From contig NZ_NNRM01000012.1 in NCBI RefSeq assembly GCF_002252525.1, positions 161,501-225,500 of the forward strand: a stretch of 64,000 bases of DNA, in the 5' to 3' direction. Below are positions 10,101 to 18,710 of the stretch, in pieces. The translations under genes were made by a program, and so were the position numbers. Position 1 is the first letter of the stretch. Each line of letters begins with the position of its first letter. The notes below the pieces were generated by a model. That model was not told the DNA's origin and did no database searches. It worked only from the letters and a program-made list of their open reading frames with translations. The DNA is from Brucella pseudogrignonensis. Its GTDB lineage: Bacteria; Pseudomonadota; Alphaproteobacteria; Rhizobiales; Rhizobiaceae.

Positions 10101-10607
10101 CCATGAGGCTTTCAGCATCAACGGATAGCCGATCTTGGCTGCGAGCTTCTTTACTTCGGCGATATCGTCCGGCAGCGGATCGGTTGCAGGCACAACCGGA
10201 ACGCCAATCTCAATTGCGAGATTACGCGCGGCAACCTTGTTACCGAGACGGCGCATGGTTTCTGGCTTAGGGCCGATGAAAATGATGCCGTTTTCAGCAC
10301 AAGCATCGGCAAATTCAGGGCTTTCCGACAAAAGGCCATAGCCCGGATGAATAGCATCAGCACCCGAAAGCTTGGCCACGCGAATGACTTCATCAATCGA
10401 AAGATAGCTTTCAATCGGTCCGAGATCACGCGCGAGATGCGGTCCACGACCGACCTGATAGCTTTCGTCTGCTTTAAAGCGATGCAGTGAGAGTTTATCT
10501 TCCTCTGCCCATATGGCCACCGTTTTTATGCCAAGCTCATTGGCTGCACGGAACACGCGGATAGCGATTTCGGAACGGTTGGCAACCAGAATTTTACGGA
10601 TGGACAA
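7146..10607 (-). CDS. pyc: Pyruvate carboxylase (biotin-dependent)
   Basis: Cytoplasmic anaplerotic enzyme making oxaloacetate from pyruvate, bicarbonate and ATP. The single 1153-residue chain has the classic order: biotin carboxylase (about 1-450; ASWGGGGRGMR glycine loop, FIEVNPRIQVEHTVTE), carboxyltransferase (about 530-820; TTMRDGHQSLLATRVRT, HFHTHDTSG metal site), the linker/allosteric region, and the C-terminal biotinyl domain with EAMKMET, whose Lys carries biotin. I choose a TTG start at 10607 because GGGAG lies 7 bases upstream and the reading MSIRKILVANR matches the family; another TTG at 10628 precedes that ribosome site. It is monocistronic, between terminators on both sides. Confidence 0.96.
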   Translation of the reverse strand: MSIRKILVANRSEIAIRVFRAANELGIKTVAIWAEEDKLSLHRFKADESYQVGRGPHLARDLGPIESYLSIDEVIRVAKLSGADAIHPGYGLLSESPEFADACAENGIIFIGPKPETMRRLGNKVAARNLAIEIGVPVVPATDPLPDDIAEVKKLAAKIGYPLMLKASWGGGGRGMRAIRAEEDLDREVTEAKREAKAAFGKDEVYLEKLVERARHVEVQILGDTHGNAVHLYERDCSIQRRNQKVVERAPAPYLNDAQRQELAGYGLKIAHATDYIGAGTVEFLMDADTGAFYFIEVNPRIQVEHTVTEEVTGIDIVKAQIHILEGYAIGTPESGVPEQKDIRLNGHALQCRITTEDPEQNFVPDYGRIQAYRSASGFGIRLDGGTAYSGAVITRYYDPLLVKVTASGSTPIEAIRRMDRALREFRIRGVATNLTFVEAIINHPRFQSNDYTTRFIDTTPELFTHMKRQDRATKLLTYVADVTVNGHPETKGRAEPSQDAAKPIVPWFGDRPVVDGTKQLLDKLGPQKFAEWMRNEKRVLLTDTTMRDGHQSLLATRVRTYDIARVANAYAQALPNLFSLECWGGATFDVSMRFLTEDPWERLAMVREGAPNILLQMLLRGANGVGYKSYPDNVVKYFVREAARGGMDLFRVFDSLNWVENMRVSMDAVLEENKLCEAAICYTGDILNPDRAKYDLKYYVDLAKQVEKAGAHIIALKDMAGLLKPAAARVLFKALREETDLPIHFHTHDTSGISAATVLAAVDAGVDAVDAAMDAFSGNTSQPCLGSIVEALHGSERDPGLDTETIRRISFYWEAVRNQYAAFESDLKGPASEVYLHEMPGGQFTNLKEQARSLGLETRWHEVAQAYADVNRMFGDIVKVTPSSKVVGDMALMMVSQDLTVADVENPDKDIAFPDSVVSMMRGDLGQPPSGWPASLQKKILKDEKPFTVRPGSLLPAADLDAERKSIEETLGREITDQEFASYLMYPKVFTDYAAAQENYGPTSVLPTPVYFYGLKPEEEVFVDLERGKTLVIVNQAMSETDEKGMVTVFFELNGQPRRVKVPNRAKGASGGVKRKAELGNDRHVGAPMPGVVSTVAVAQGQNVKAGDVLLSIEAMKMETALRAERDGSIAEVLVRPGEQIDAKDLLVVYAD

Positions 10608-10693
10608 GGCAGAACTCCCACACTGCAATGATCGGTATGGCTTTGATTAGCCTGCAATCTAAGCAAGCGCAAACAAACTGTGCAACTGCGATA

Positions 10694-10730
10694 CAAAAAC
10701 AAAATGCCCGACCAAAAGTCGGGCATTCTG
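10694..10730 (-). terminator. Terminator after the distal liv-type binding protein gene
   Basis: The stem ATGCCCGAC/GTCGGGCAT with a 6-base loop is followed on the minus strand by TTTGTTTTTG. It separates the binding-protein gene from pyc. Confidence 0.8.
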
Positions 10731-10858
10731 CCAAAATTTGAAGCAAATTTTGCTAATATATGAGGCATTCTGCACAGTATTACTGGCTAAATAGTACATT
10801 CAGCCAATTGAACATTGTTCAGAACTCACTTTGATAAGTGAGTCTGCCTCTTTCAGTC

Positions 10859-11977
10859 TTATTTCTTCTGGAAGTAGTTATATTTTCCATCGTCGCCCTT
10901 GCGCCATTCGAACATGACATAAGGTGAAAGGCTTGGATCACCCTTTGCATCATAAGAGACGTCACCGAGCACCGTCTTGAACGGACCCTTGGCCTTCATG
11001 GCTTCAGCAACCGACTGCGGATCGTTGTTTCCGGCAGCATTGGCTGCATCAACCAGCGACTGCACACCTGCATAAGCGTAGAAGGTATAGGCTTCCGGCT
11101 CAAAACCCTTGTCGCGGAACGCCTTGATCAGATCAGCATTGGCTGCATCATCGCGCGGGTCCGGGCCGAACGTATTCAGAACACCCGCAACCGCATCGCC
11201 AGCAATCGAAGCCAACTCGTTGGAAACAATACCGTCACCGGAGATGAACTGTGCCTTCAGACCCTGATCGGCCATCTGACGAATGATAAGGCCGGCTTCC
11301 GGATGCATCCCGCCCCAATAGACGGCAGTAATGCCTGCAGCTTTCATCTTGGAAATCAGTGCTGAGAAATCCTTATCGCCCTGATTAACGCCTTCATACA
11401 GCGTCTCTTCCTTGCCATTGGCATTGAGCGACTTCTTGGTTTCATCTGCAAGACCCTGACCGTAAGGGGTCTTGTCGTGCAGGATCGCGACTTTGCCGTC
11501 CTTGTAGGTATCGGCAATGTATTTGCCCGCAACGATGCCCTGCTGATCGTCACGACGGCAGGTACGGAAGGTGTTCCACAATTCGCGTTCAGTGAAGGTT
11601 GGGTTGGTCGTGCCCGGCGCAATCATCAGCACGCCGTTTTCAGCGTAAATATCGGAGGTTGGAATGCTGACGCCCGAATTGAAATGGCCGATCACGAATT
11701 GCACGCCGTCACCGACGAACTTATTGGCAACCGAAATCCCCTGACGTGGATCGGCAGCATCATCGCCATAAACGATCGTGATCTGCTCGCCGTTCATGCC
11801 GCCCTTGGCATTGGCTTCTGCCACAGCCGCTTCAACGCCGCGCTTGATCTGGTCGCCATAAGCCGCCTGACCACCGGTCAATGGTGCGCCAACGCCCAGC
11901 AGCACATCAGCAAACGACGCTCCGCCCATCGCAACCAAAGCGGAAAGGCACACACCACAGAATAAGGATTTTTTCAT
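10859..11977 (-). CDS. Branched-chain amino acid ABC transporter, periplasmic binding protein (copy 2)
   Basis: A type I periplasmic binding protein of the LivJ/LivK/BraC family, 372 residues, for Leu/Ile/Val or related amino acids. The signal peptide [23 protein letters not shown] is cleaved before [13 protein letters not shown]. The ligand-site motif [10 protein letters not shown] and the CRRDDQQG segment match copy 1, and a long central stretch starting [10 protein letters not shown] is identical in both. I use the ATG at 11977 behind GGGAG rather than an ATG five codons earlier. Its own leader and terminator suggest separate transcription from livHMGF. Duplicate binding proteins often broaden specificity (inference). 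Confidence 0.92.
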   Translation of the reverse strand: MKKSLFCGVCLSALVAMGGASFADVLLGVGAPLTGGQAAYGDQIKRGVEAAVAEANAKGGMNGEQITIVYGDDAADPRQGISVANKFVGDGVQFVIGHFNSGVSIPTSDIYAENGVLMIAPGTTNPTFTERELWNTFRTCRRDDQQGIVAGKYIADTYKDGKVAILHDKTPYGQGLADETKKSLNANGKEETLYEGVNQGDKDFSALISKMKAAGITAVYWGGMHPEAGLIIRQMADQGLKAQFISGDGIVSNELASIAGDAVAGVLNTFGPDPRDDAANADLIKAFRDKGFEPEAYTFYAYAGVQSLVDAANAAGNNDPQSVAEAMKAKGPFKTVLGDVSYDAKGDPSLSPYVMFEWRKGDDGKYNYFQKK

Positions 11978-12341
11978 TTCAATTACTCCCATTGAACCAC
12001 GATCTCCGGACTGAATTCCGGAGCCGCCAATTCCACTGGAAGAGAGTTTTTCTTACCCCGTGCGAGAGACAGGCCTGATGCTATGAATTGACAATCCACG
12101 CACCCAACGCTTCCCGACACCCTCGCCCCTCCTCCAGGGAACGAATTGCCAACCGTGCTTTACGCCAAACAATGTCGTTGCATTAGGTAAAATGGCTTTA
12201 ATCAGTATTGTCCATCCTCATTAATATCTAAATTTGATGCTTTTTCCGCATGATGTCATGAATTTAAAGTTTTCGTAAAATAAAAATGCCCGGCATATAG
12301 CCGGGCACTTTTCTTAGAGACGTAATAATACAGACAGAGAC
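11978..12341. other. Intergenic region between the two binding-protein genes
   Basis: No coding sequence is seen. Near the copy 2 start there is a small hairpin, CTCCGGA/TCCGGAG (12004-12023, 6-base loop), in the leader. An AT-rich stretch at 12180-12280 is the likely promoter area. The terminator of copy 1 lies at its far end. Confidence 0.5.
12280..12311 (-). terminator. Terminator after liv binding protein copy 1
   Basis: Stem TGCCCGGC/GCCGGGCA (12287-12294 and 12300-12307) with a 5-base loop, followed by TTTTTATTTT on the minus strand, some 30 bases past the stop. Confidence 0.85.
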
Positions 12342-13457
12342 TTACTGCTGAATGTAATTATATTTCCCGTCTGCACCCTTTTCCCACTTATACATTACGT
12401 AACCTGGGAGTTTCGGGTCGCCCTTGGCATCATAGGAAAGATCACCAAGCACAGTTGGGAACGGACCTTTTTCCTTCAACGCCTTAGCAATTTCCTGTGG
12501 GTCGTTGCTGCCAGCTGCCTTTGCAGCACCTGCCAGAGACTGAACAGCCGCATAGGAGTAGAGCGTGTAGGCTTCTGGTTCAAAGCCTGCGTCGCGGAAC
12601 TTCTTGACGAGATCAGCATTGGCTGGGTTGTTGCGTGGATCTGGGCCAAATGTGTTCAACGTGCCTTCAACAGCTGGACCTGCAATCGAAGCCAGCTCGT
12701 TGGAAACGATACCGTCACCCGAAATGAACTGAGCTTTCAGACCCTGATCAGCCATCTGACGGATGATGAGACCGGCTTCCGGATGCAGACCACCCCAATA
12801 AACGACGGTGACGCCTGCCTGCTTCATCTTGGCGATGAGTGCAGAGAAGTCCTTCTCACCGACGTTCACGCCTTCATAAAGGGCTTCCTTGGCGCCGAGC
12901 TCGTTGAGCTTCTTCTTGGTTTCATCGGCAAGACCCTGACCATAAGGGGTCTTATCGTGGATCACAGCAATCTTCGCGTCCTTGAAGTTGTCGAAGATAT
13001 ACTGACCGGCAACGATGCCCTGCTGATCGTCACGGCCGCAGGTACGGAACGTGTTCCACAGGTCGCGCTCGGTATAGACCGGGTTGGTCGCTGCTGGCGA
13101 AATTTCGAGAATACCGTTTTCGGCATAGACTTCAGACGCCGGGATCGAAACACCGGAGTTGAAGTGGCCGATCACGTATTTCACGCCATCAGCGGCAAAC
13201 TTGTTTGCAACCGAAATACCCTGCTTTGGATCCGACACGTCGTCACCGAGCGTAATCGAGATCTTTTCGCCGTTGATGCCACCAGCATCATTGATTTCCT
13301 TGATGGCTGCTTCCGCACCCTTCTGGATCTGCGCGCCATACACAGCGTTTGGACCAGTCAGCGGTGCGCCGATGCCCAAAAGTACATCTGCCCAAGCCGA
13401 GCCACTGAAAGCCATCACCGCTGCAAGAGCAACGCCTGAGAAAAGCGATTTCTTCAT
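12342..13457 (-). CDS. Branched-chain amino acid ABC transporter, periplasmic binding protein (copy 1)
   Basis: A LivJ/BraC-type binding protein of 371 residues, exported to the periplasm (signal [23 protein letters not shown], mature from DVLLGIG). It captures Leu/Ile/Val-type amino acids and hands them to the LivHM permease encoded just upstream. The conserved [19 protein letters not shown] and [14 protein letters not shown] segments are present. It follows the livHMGF and small membrane protein genes, with a RIME element in the 246-bp gap, so it may be read through or have its own promoter. It is closely related to copy 2 downstream, indicating a tandem duplication. Confidence 0.93.
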   Translation of the reverse strand: MKKSLFSGVALAAVMAFSGSAWADVLLGIGAPLTGPNAVYGAQIQKGAEAAIKEINDAGGINGEKISITLGDDVSDPKQGISVANKFAADGVKYVIGHFNSGVSIPASEVYAENGILEISPAATNPVYTERDLWNTFRTCGRDDQQGIVAGQYIFDNFKDAKIAVIHDKTPYGQGLADETKKKLNELGAKEALYEGVNVGEKDFSALIAKMKQAGVTVVYWGGLHPEAGLIIRQMADQGLKAQFISGDGIVSNELASIAGPAVEGTLNTFGPDPRNNPANADLVKKFRDAGFEPEAYTLYSYAAVQSLAGAAKAAGSNDPQEIAKALKEKGPFPTVLGDLSYDAKGDPKLPGYVMYKWEKGADGKYNYIQQ

Positions 13458-13586
13458 TACTTGAACTCCCGATTATAGTTACCCCGAACGATGTTTTTGC
13501 ATCGCTTTATTATCTTGCTGATTTGCCAGCAATATCTACGCTGAACCTGTTTTTCAGCGTGATCTTTTTAAAGAAGCTCCGCCGCC

Positions 13587-13688
13587 AGAGCATTTTGAGT
13601 TTTCTATTTTATCAGAGGAAATGCTCTGAATTATTGTTTTTAAGCAGTCCCCCAAAACCGGTTCCCACTTCTGGGGGACATGCTCTCA
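13587..13688 (-). repeat. RIME-type dispersed repeat
   Basis: On the minus strand it reads GAGCATGTCCCCCAGAAGTG...AACCGGTTTTGGGGGAC...TTAAAAACAATAATTCAGAGC, the same plan as the copy at 48859. It can fold through CCCCCAGAAGTGGGAACCGG and TTTTGGGGG, and AGAGCATTT/AATGCTCT flank it. It lies between the small membrane protein gene and binding protein copy 1. The RIME family name is from memory. Confidence 0.65.
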
Positions 13689-13703
13689 CGGCGAAGCTTC
13701 GAA

Positions 13704-14048
13704 TTATTTTGCCTTCCAGCTAAGTGGTGAAGCTTTTTCATAGAGCCAGTTATACTGGCGCACCATTTGTTTGGTGCGCGTATAGCGATAGCCGATCGTA
13801 CCGATGACCATCAGCACGATCACATCAACCAGATAGTAGTGCAGCGAAAGCAGCGTGCCCTCAAACAGCGCATAGTGGATAAACCGCACGGCTGCGCCCA
13901 AAGGGATCAGATAGAGCAAAAGCTGCGGATAGGTCCGCCATGTCTGTGCGCAGGCACGGCCTGTCATCCAGGCAGCCCAGCCACCCAGAAGGCAGGTGAT
14001 GAGAAAAAACAGCCAGAATGACGGTTCTTCATAGAGAATTCCCTGCAT
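13704..14048 (-). CDS. Small membrane protein of the liv operon (DUF6867-like)
   Basis: A 114-residue protein with three or four hydrophobic segments (about 10-28, 38-58, 65-85) and a basic C-terminus (RYTRTKQMVRQYNWLYEKA). I recall a family of this kind (DUF6867) found beside liv genes in Rhizobiales, but have not checked it. It starts 11 bases after livF behind AAGGAG and lies in the same operon. Its position suggests an accessory of the Leu/Ile/Val transporter; no biochemical function is known to me. Confidence 0.75.
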   Translation of the reverse strand: MQGILYEEPSFWLFFLITCLLGGWAAWMTGRACAQTWRTYPQLLLYLIPLGAAVRFIHYALFEGTLLSLHYYLVDVIVLMVIGTIGYRYTRTKQMVRQYNWLYEKASPLSWKAK

Positions 14049-14059
14049 GATTTTTCTCC

Positions 14060-14806
14060 TTAATGCCTTCCGCCTTCGAGATAGGCGGCACGCACTTCCG
14101 GGTCAGCCAGCAGTTCGCGGCCAGCGCCGCTCATTGTGATTGATCCATTGACCATAACATAGCCGCGATCAGCAAGCTTCAGCGCACCGAAAGCATTCTG
14201 CTCGACGAGAAACACTGTGAGACCCTGCGTGCGGTTGAGTTCCTTGATCGCTTCGAAGATCTGCTTGACGATCAGAGGAGCAAGACCCAGTGACGGCTCG
14301 TCAAGAAGCAGAAGCTTCGGACGCGCCATCAGCGCGCGCGCAATCGCCAGCATCTGCTGTTCACCACCCGAAAGTGTGCCGCCACGCTGATTGATACGCT
14401 CTTTCAGACGCGGGAAAAGTTCGAACATCAGCGCAACATCTTCCTCGAAATATTGCTGATGATCGAGGCTCGCACCCATCTGCAGGTTTTCGAGCACTGT
14501 CATGCGCGGGAAAATGCGGCGACCTTCCGGCGATTGTGCAATTCGTAGCTTCGCAATCTCATGCGGCGGCATTGACGTAATGTCCTTGCCGCCGAAAAGA
14601 ATGCGGCCAGTACGAGCGCGCGGCGAACCGAAGATGGTCATCATGAGTGTGGACTTGCCAGCACCGTTGGCGCCAATCAGCGCTACGATTTCACCCTCGT
14701 TGACTGTCAGGTCGATGCCCTTGAGTGCGCGGATGTTGCCGTAATAGGTCTCGACCTTTTCGACGGCCAGAAGCGGTTGCTTTGTTTGCATAGTGTCAGC
14801 CGTCAT
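14060..14806 (-). CDS. livF: Branched-chain amino acid ABC transporter ATPase LivF
   Basis: One of the two cytoplasmic ATPases of the high-affinity branched-chain amino acid importer, 248 residues. Walker A is GANGAGKST, the signature is LSGGEQQMLAIARAL, Walker B is LLLLDEPSLGLAP, and the switch His is in FLVEQNAF's context. The YYGNIRALKGIDLTV N-terminus is typical of LivF. The start ATG overlaps the livG stop by one base (TAATG), so translation is probably coupled. The operon order is livH-livM-livG-livF-small membrane protein. Confidence 0.95.
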   Translation of the reverse strand: MTADTMQTKQPLLAVEKVETYYGNIRALKGIDLTVNEGEIVALIGANGAGKSTLMMTIFGSPRARTGRILFGGKDITSMPPHEIAKLRIAQSPEGRRIFPRMTVLENLQMGASLDHQQYFEEDVALMFELFPRLKERINQRGGTLSGGEQQMLAIARALMARPKLLLLDEPSLGLAPLIVKQIFEAIKELNRTQGLTVFLVEQNAFGALKLADRGYVMVNGSITMSGAGRELLADPEVRAAYLEGGRH

Positions 14807-16128
14807 TATTCAGCTCCCTTCTTGGGCTTTGCCGGAGCTTTGGCGCTTTTCGTGCCTTTAGGGGCTCTGGCTGCCTTTGCGGGAGCAGTCTTATGGCTCG
14901 TAGGGACATCTCCGGCTTCAACACGGGTTGAAAACTCGGTGGCCTGACCCGAAGCAAGTTGTGCTGCCTGCCCCACCCAGTCTTCGCGGGCAATGCGACC
15001 GTCGAATTCCAGATAGGTTTCAGCCTGAACGATGTCAGCTTCAGTCCAGGCGGCAATCTGATCAAAATGATAGATGCCGTGCTCGTTGAGCTTCTTCTCG
15101 TTGACTTCACCGATGCCCTTGATGAGCGTCAGATTATCAGGCTTGCCATCACGCGCTGCAGCCAATCCGCCTGCAAAACGAACGGCCTCTTCAGCCTTTT
15201 CTTCCTCGATTGCCTCTACAGCAAGCTGAGTTGCGATAAAGTCTGCAGGATCACCAGTGCCCGGCTTGTCCGCTTCTTCGATCAATTCTGCGATCTCATC
15301 GTCATCAACGCCGAGATAGGCGGCGATAACGCGCGGATCGTTGCGCACTGCTTCCGGTGAGCCGTCAGAGATCTTTGTGCCATATTCAAGCACGATCACA
15401 TGGTCGGAAATTTCCATAACCACTGACATATCGTGTTCGATCAACAGGATCGACGTGCCGGTTTCCTTGCGAATATCGAGCAGCAGCTTGTTGAGCTCTG
15501 CCGATTCACGAGGATTAAGACCCGCGGCCGGCTCATCGAGGCAGAGAATTTCTGGCTCAGTGCACATGGCGCGCGCAATTTCCAGACGGCGTTGATCGCC
15601 ATAAGGCAGATCGCCAGCCGGGTCGTCCGCACGATCAATGAGATTGATCTTCTCAAGCCAGTAGCGCGCTTTTTCGACCGCTGCCTTGGCGGCTTTCTTA
15701 TAGCCCGGCAGACCCAGAAGACCGAGGATCGTGTAACCTGACGAACGCATCAGCACGTTGTGCTGTGCGACAAGCAGGTTTTCCAGCACGGTCAGCCCCG
15801 AGAACAGACGAATGTTCTGGAACGTACGTGCAACGCGGGCATCCTGCGTAATCTTGAAATCGGGCAGGCGTTCCAAAAGGAACTTTTCGCCCGTATTCCG
15901 GTTCATCGTCAGCATACCGCCGGTTGGCTTGTAGAAGCCGGTGATGCAGTTGAAGACCGTCGTCTTGCCCGCACCGTTAGGACCGATGATGGCTGTGATG
16001 TCGCCGCGCTTCACATCGAAGCTCAGATCATTGATCGCAACGAGACCACCAAAGCGCATCGACAGATGCTCAACTGTAAGAATGGTATCTTTCGAACCAT
16101 TGCCAGCCATAATTTTTGTCTCCGCCAT
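14806..16128 (-). CDS. livG: Branched-chain amino acid ABC transporter ATPase LivG with C-terminal HhH module
   Basis: The second ATPase of the importer, but 440 residues long against about 255 usual. Residues 15-285 are the LivG ATPase: Walker A GPNGAGKT (49-56), signature YGDQRRLEIARAM, Walker B EILCLDEPAAGLNP, and the H-loop in LLIEHDMS. After an acidic linker, residues about 322-383 form a helix-hairpin-helix-like module (TLIKGIGEVNEKKLNEHG...WVGQAAQLA), followed by an Ala/Lys/Pro-rich basic tail. I recall the same module at the ends of rhizobial NuoE and ribosomal protein L21. The function of the extension is unknown. It overlaps livM (ATGA) and livF (TAATG). Confidence 0.93.
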   Translation of the reverse strand: MAETKIMAGNGSKDTILTVEHLSMRFGGLVAINDLSFDVKRGDITAIIGPNGAGKTTVFNCITGFYKPTGGMLTMNRNTGEKFLLERLPDFKITQDARVARTFQNIRLFSGLTVLENLLVAQHNVLMRSSGYTILGLLGLPGYKKAAKAAVEKARYWLEKINLIDRADDPAGDLPYGDQRRLEIARAMCTEPEILCLDEPAAGLNPRESAELNKLLLDIRKETGTSILLIEHDMSVVMEISDHVIVLEYGTKISDGSPEAVRNDPRVIAAYLGVDDDEIAELIEEADKPGTGDPADFIATQLAVEAIEEEKAEEAVRFAGGLAAARDGKPDNLTLIKGIGEVNEKKLNEHGIYHFDQIAAWTEADIVQAETYLEFDGRIAREDWVGQAAQLASGQATEFSTRVEAGDVPTSHKTAPAKAARAPKGTKSAKAPAKPKKGAE

Positions 16129-17507
16129 CAGCCGTGCCCTTCCTTGGTAAAGGCACCCGACACCAACTTCTTCTGATTGAGGAATGCGCTCGGTTCTCGG
16201 CTTCCGACAAATCCGCGCGGTTTCCAGACCATGACGACCACCATGGCAAGACCGAAGATCAGCATACGGTAGAGTTCAGGGGTGAAGTTGGCTCCAAAAA
16301 TAGCTTTCAGGAAGCCCATTTCACGCAGGATTTCCGTGCCGCCGATCATAACGATTGCAGCAATCGCAATACCGACGAGCGATCCCATACCGCCAAGAAC
16401 GACGATGGCGAGAATGACTGCGGATTCAAGGAACACGAAGGATTCCGGGCTGACGAAACCTTGACGGGCAGCGAAGAAGGAACCCGCAAAACCACCGAAC
16501 ATCGCACCCGTCGCAAAGGCGGTGAGCTTGGTTGTGGTGGTATTGATGCCGAGTGAACGGCAGGCGATTTCATCTTCGCGCAGCGCTTCCCATGCGCGAC
16601 CCACAGGCATACGGCGCAAACGGATCGTAACGAGAGCCGTAATCAGCGCGAGTATGAGGATCACATAATAGAGGAAGAACTTGTAGTGAGCAGCCGAGAA
16701 TGTCAGGCCGAAATAGGCGGCAAAGCCGTCTTTGCTGGCATTGAAAGGCAGACCGAAGAAGGTTGCCTTGGCGATACCGGAAATACCGAACGTACCCTTA
16801 GTGAGATCCGTCCAGTTGATAAGGACAAGTCGGATAATTTCACCAAAAGCCAGCGTCACGATGGCGAGATAGTCACCGCGCAGACGCAAGACCGGGAAGC
16901 CGAGAATAACACCCCAGGTCGCAGCCAGAATGCCTGCAATCGGCAGCAGCATCCAGAAGGACAGACCGAAATATGCCGAAAGAAGCGCGTAGGAATATGC
17001 ACCCACAGCGTAGAAAGCGACATAGCCGAGATCGAGAAGGCCAGCGAGGCCAACCACGATATTAAGGCCCCAGGCCAGCATCACATAGATGAGGATCTGG
17101 ACGCCGAAATTGTCGACCCACTTCAACGATCCCTGCCAACCAAGCATGGTAACGATCAGAACCGGGTAGACGAAAAGAAACACCACACCAATTTTTGAGA
17201 AATGAGCACGGAAGAAAGACGGCGCTTCAGCAGCCACCACAGGGCGGCTTGCTTTTGCGAATTTGCGGGCCTCAAGCGTGGGCTGCAGGAACGCGATAAA
17301 GGCAAAGCGACCAAAAGCCGCCAAAGCCACCAGGATTGCCAGCGCCCCCCAGCGCTGCTGCAACACCAGCTCGTTATTGATGTTCTGATCGGTCTTGAAA
17401 CCGACGATCAGAATGAAAAGTCCCAAAGCCAGAAGACCGGCAATGAACCCTTCACGAATAGCCCGGGCAAAAAGGGAATCCGGGCGTGAACCTGTTTGTA
17501 CGGCCAT
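16128..17507 (-). CDS. livM: Branched-chain amino acid ABC transporter permease LivM
   Basis: An inner-membrane permease of 459 residues. After a cytosolic start, two hydrophobic segments (about 20-40, 52-72) precede the LivM core, which begins near residue 105 ([14 protein letters not shown]). The conserved [31 protein letters not shown] block is present, and the EAA-like loop contacting the ATPases is seen as [17 protein letters not shown]. The extra N-terminal segments make it longer than E. coli LivM (about 425). It starts 3 bases after livH ends and overlaps livG by ATGA. It forms the translocation channel with LivH. Confidence 0.94.
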   Translation of the reverse strand: MAVQTGSRPDSLFARAIREGFIAGLLALGLFILIVGFKTDQNINNELVLQQRWGALAILVALAAFGRFAFIAFLQPTLEARKFAKASRPVVAAEAPSFFRAHFSKIGVVFLFVYPVLIVTMLGWQGSLKWVDNFGVQILIYVMLAWGLNIVVGLAGLLDLGYVAFYAVGAYSYALLSAYFGLSFWMLLPIAGILAATWGVILGFPVLRLRGDYLAIVTLAFGEIIRLVLINWTDLTKGTFGISGIAKATFFGLPFNASKDGFAAYFGLTFSAAHYKFFLYYVILILALITALVTIRLRRMPVGRAWEALREDEIACRSLGINTTTTKLTAFATGAMFGGFAGSFFAARQGFVSPESFVFLESAVILAIVVLGGMGSLVGIAIAAIVMIGGTEILREMGFLKAIFGANFTPELYRMLIFGLAMVVVMVWKPRGFVGSREPSAFLNQKKLVSGAFTKEGHG

Positions 17508-17509
17508 GA

Positions 17510-18418
17510 TTACACCTTTTCGACTTCAGGACGGCCAAGAATGCCGGACGGCATGAAGATGAGCACTATGGCAAGGATCGAGAACGCGGCAACATCCTTG
17601 TAATCGATCGAGAAATAAGCCGACCACAATGCTTCAATGAGACCGATGAGCAAGCCACCAACCACTGCACCCGGCAGCGAGCCAATCCCACCCAGAACGG
17701 CCGCCGTAAACGCCTTGACGCCAGGGATGAACCCGTCAGCAAAGGAAATAACGCCGTAGAAGGAGAGGTAAAGCGTACCGGCAACGGCCGCCAACATGGC
17801 ACCCATCACGAAGGTCAGCGAAATAACGCGGTCGACATTGATGCCAAGAAGCGCGGCCATCTTGCGGTCCTGCTCGCAGGCACGCTGCGCACGACCAAGC
17901 GATGTTCGATTGACGATATACCAGAATATCGTCAGCAGCACCGCCGTCACCACGATGACCACGATCTGCTTGAGCGAGATCGTCACGTTGGTTCCGAAGA
18001 TATTGTAGGAGCCAGTCAGGAGCTGAGGCACCGGCTTGTTGCGCGGACCCTGCGTAACCTGAACGAAGTTCGACAATGCAATCGACATACCGATCGCTGT
18101 GATCAGCGGCGCGAGACGGAACGATCCACGCAGCGGCCGATAAGCAGCCCGCTCAATCGTCCAGCTCCAAAGCCCCGTCAGAAGCATTGCAACAACCATC
18201 ATCAGCAGAAGCATGAGCGCAATTGGCAGCGCTCCGATGAATGTTGTGATGATTAGAAAAACAATCAGCGCCATAAAGGCGCCGAGCATAAAGACATCGC
18301 CATGTGCAAAGTTGATCATGCCGATAATGCCGTAGACCATCGTATAGCCGATGGCGATCAGGCCATAGATCGATCCGAGCGCGAGCCCGTTGATCACCTG
18401 CTGGAAGAAATATTCCAT
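17510..18418 (-). CDS. livH: Branched-chain amino acid ABC transporter permease LivH
   Basis: The first gene of the liv operon; a 302-residue inner-membrane permease with about eight hydrophobic segments. The typical start [20 protein letters not shown] is followed by [17 protein letters not shown], and the EAA-like loop is [16 protein letters not shown] choose the ATG at 18418, preceded by GGTGG; an ATG five codons earlier (18433) has a poorer ribosome site. The roughly 290 bases upstream hold a 19-bp palindrome that may be an operator. Confidence 0.93.
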   Translation of the reverse strand: MEYFFQQVINGLALGSIYGLIAIGYTMVYGIIGMINFAHGDVFMLGAFMALIVFLIITTFIGALPIALMLLLMMVVAMLLTGLWSWTIERAAYRPLRGSFRLAPLITAIGMSIALSNFVQVTQGPRNKPVPQLLTGSYNIFGTNVTISLKQIVVIVVTAVLLTIFWYIVNRTSLGRAQRACEQDRKMAALLGINVDRVISLTFVMGAMLAAVAGTLYLSFYGVISFADGFIPGVKAFTAAVLGGIGSLPGAVVGGLLIGLIEALWSAYFSIDYKDVAAFSILAIVLIFMPSGILGRPEVEKV

Positions 18419-18532
18419 CGAGAAGCCACCCATTTAACTCTACCCGGTATTATTGCCGCATCATTATTTCGTGCGACTTCTGTTTATTCCCGGATAATTA
18501 CACCTAACGGCTGTATAAAGGAATGCAAGCCC

Positions 18533-18551
18533 CTTTTGTCTCAGACAAAAG
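18533..18551. promoter_or_regulatory. 19-bp perfect palindrome upstream of livH
   Basis: CTTTTGTCT-C-AGACAAAAG is perfectly symmetric and lies 115 bases upstream of the livH start, in a non-coding gap. It could be an operator of the liv operon or a weak hairpin with a T-rich arm. The surrounding region (18419-18666) shows no gene. Confidence 0.45.
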
Positions 18552-18666
18552 ACTAATGACTTCATTCCTCCACAAACTAGTTATGTCCCCTAAAAAGGGC
18601 CCTGTATATATACTTTTCTCCTAATTCGGGCCCGTTATTCCATAATTTCCCCAACGCGTCACAGAC

Positions 18667-18694
18667 AAAAAATAGGGAGCGTCTCCCTATTTTT
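18667..18694. terminator. Terminator after the hydroxyproline epimerase gene
   Basis: AAAAATAGGGAG, loop CGT, CTCCCTATTTTT: a 12-bp stem with A and T runs on both sides, 17 bases past the end of the epimerase gene. It terminates on the minus strand and could also shield livH from the other direction. Confidence 0.85.
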
Positions 18695-18710
18695 GCCTAC
18701 CGTACCCGTT

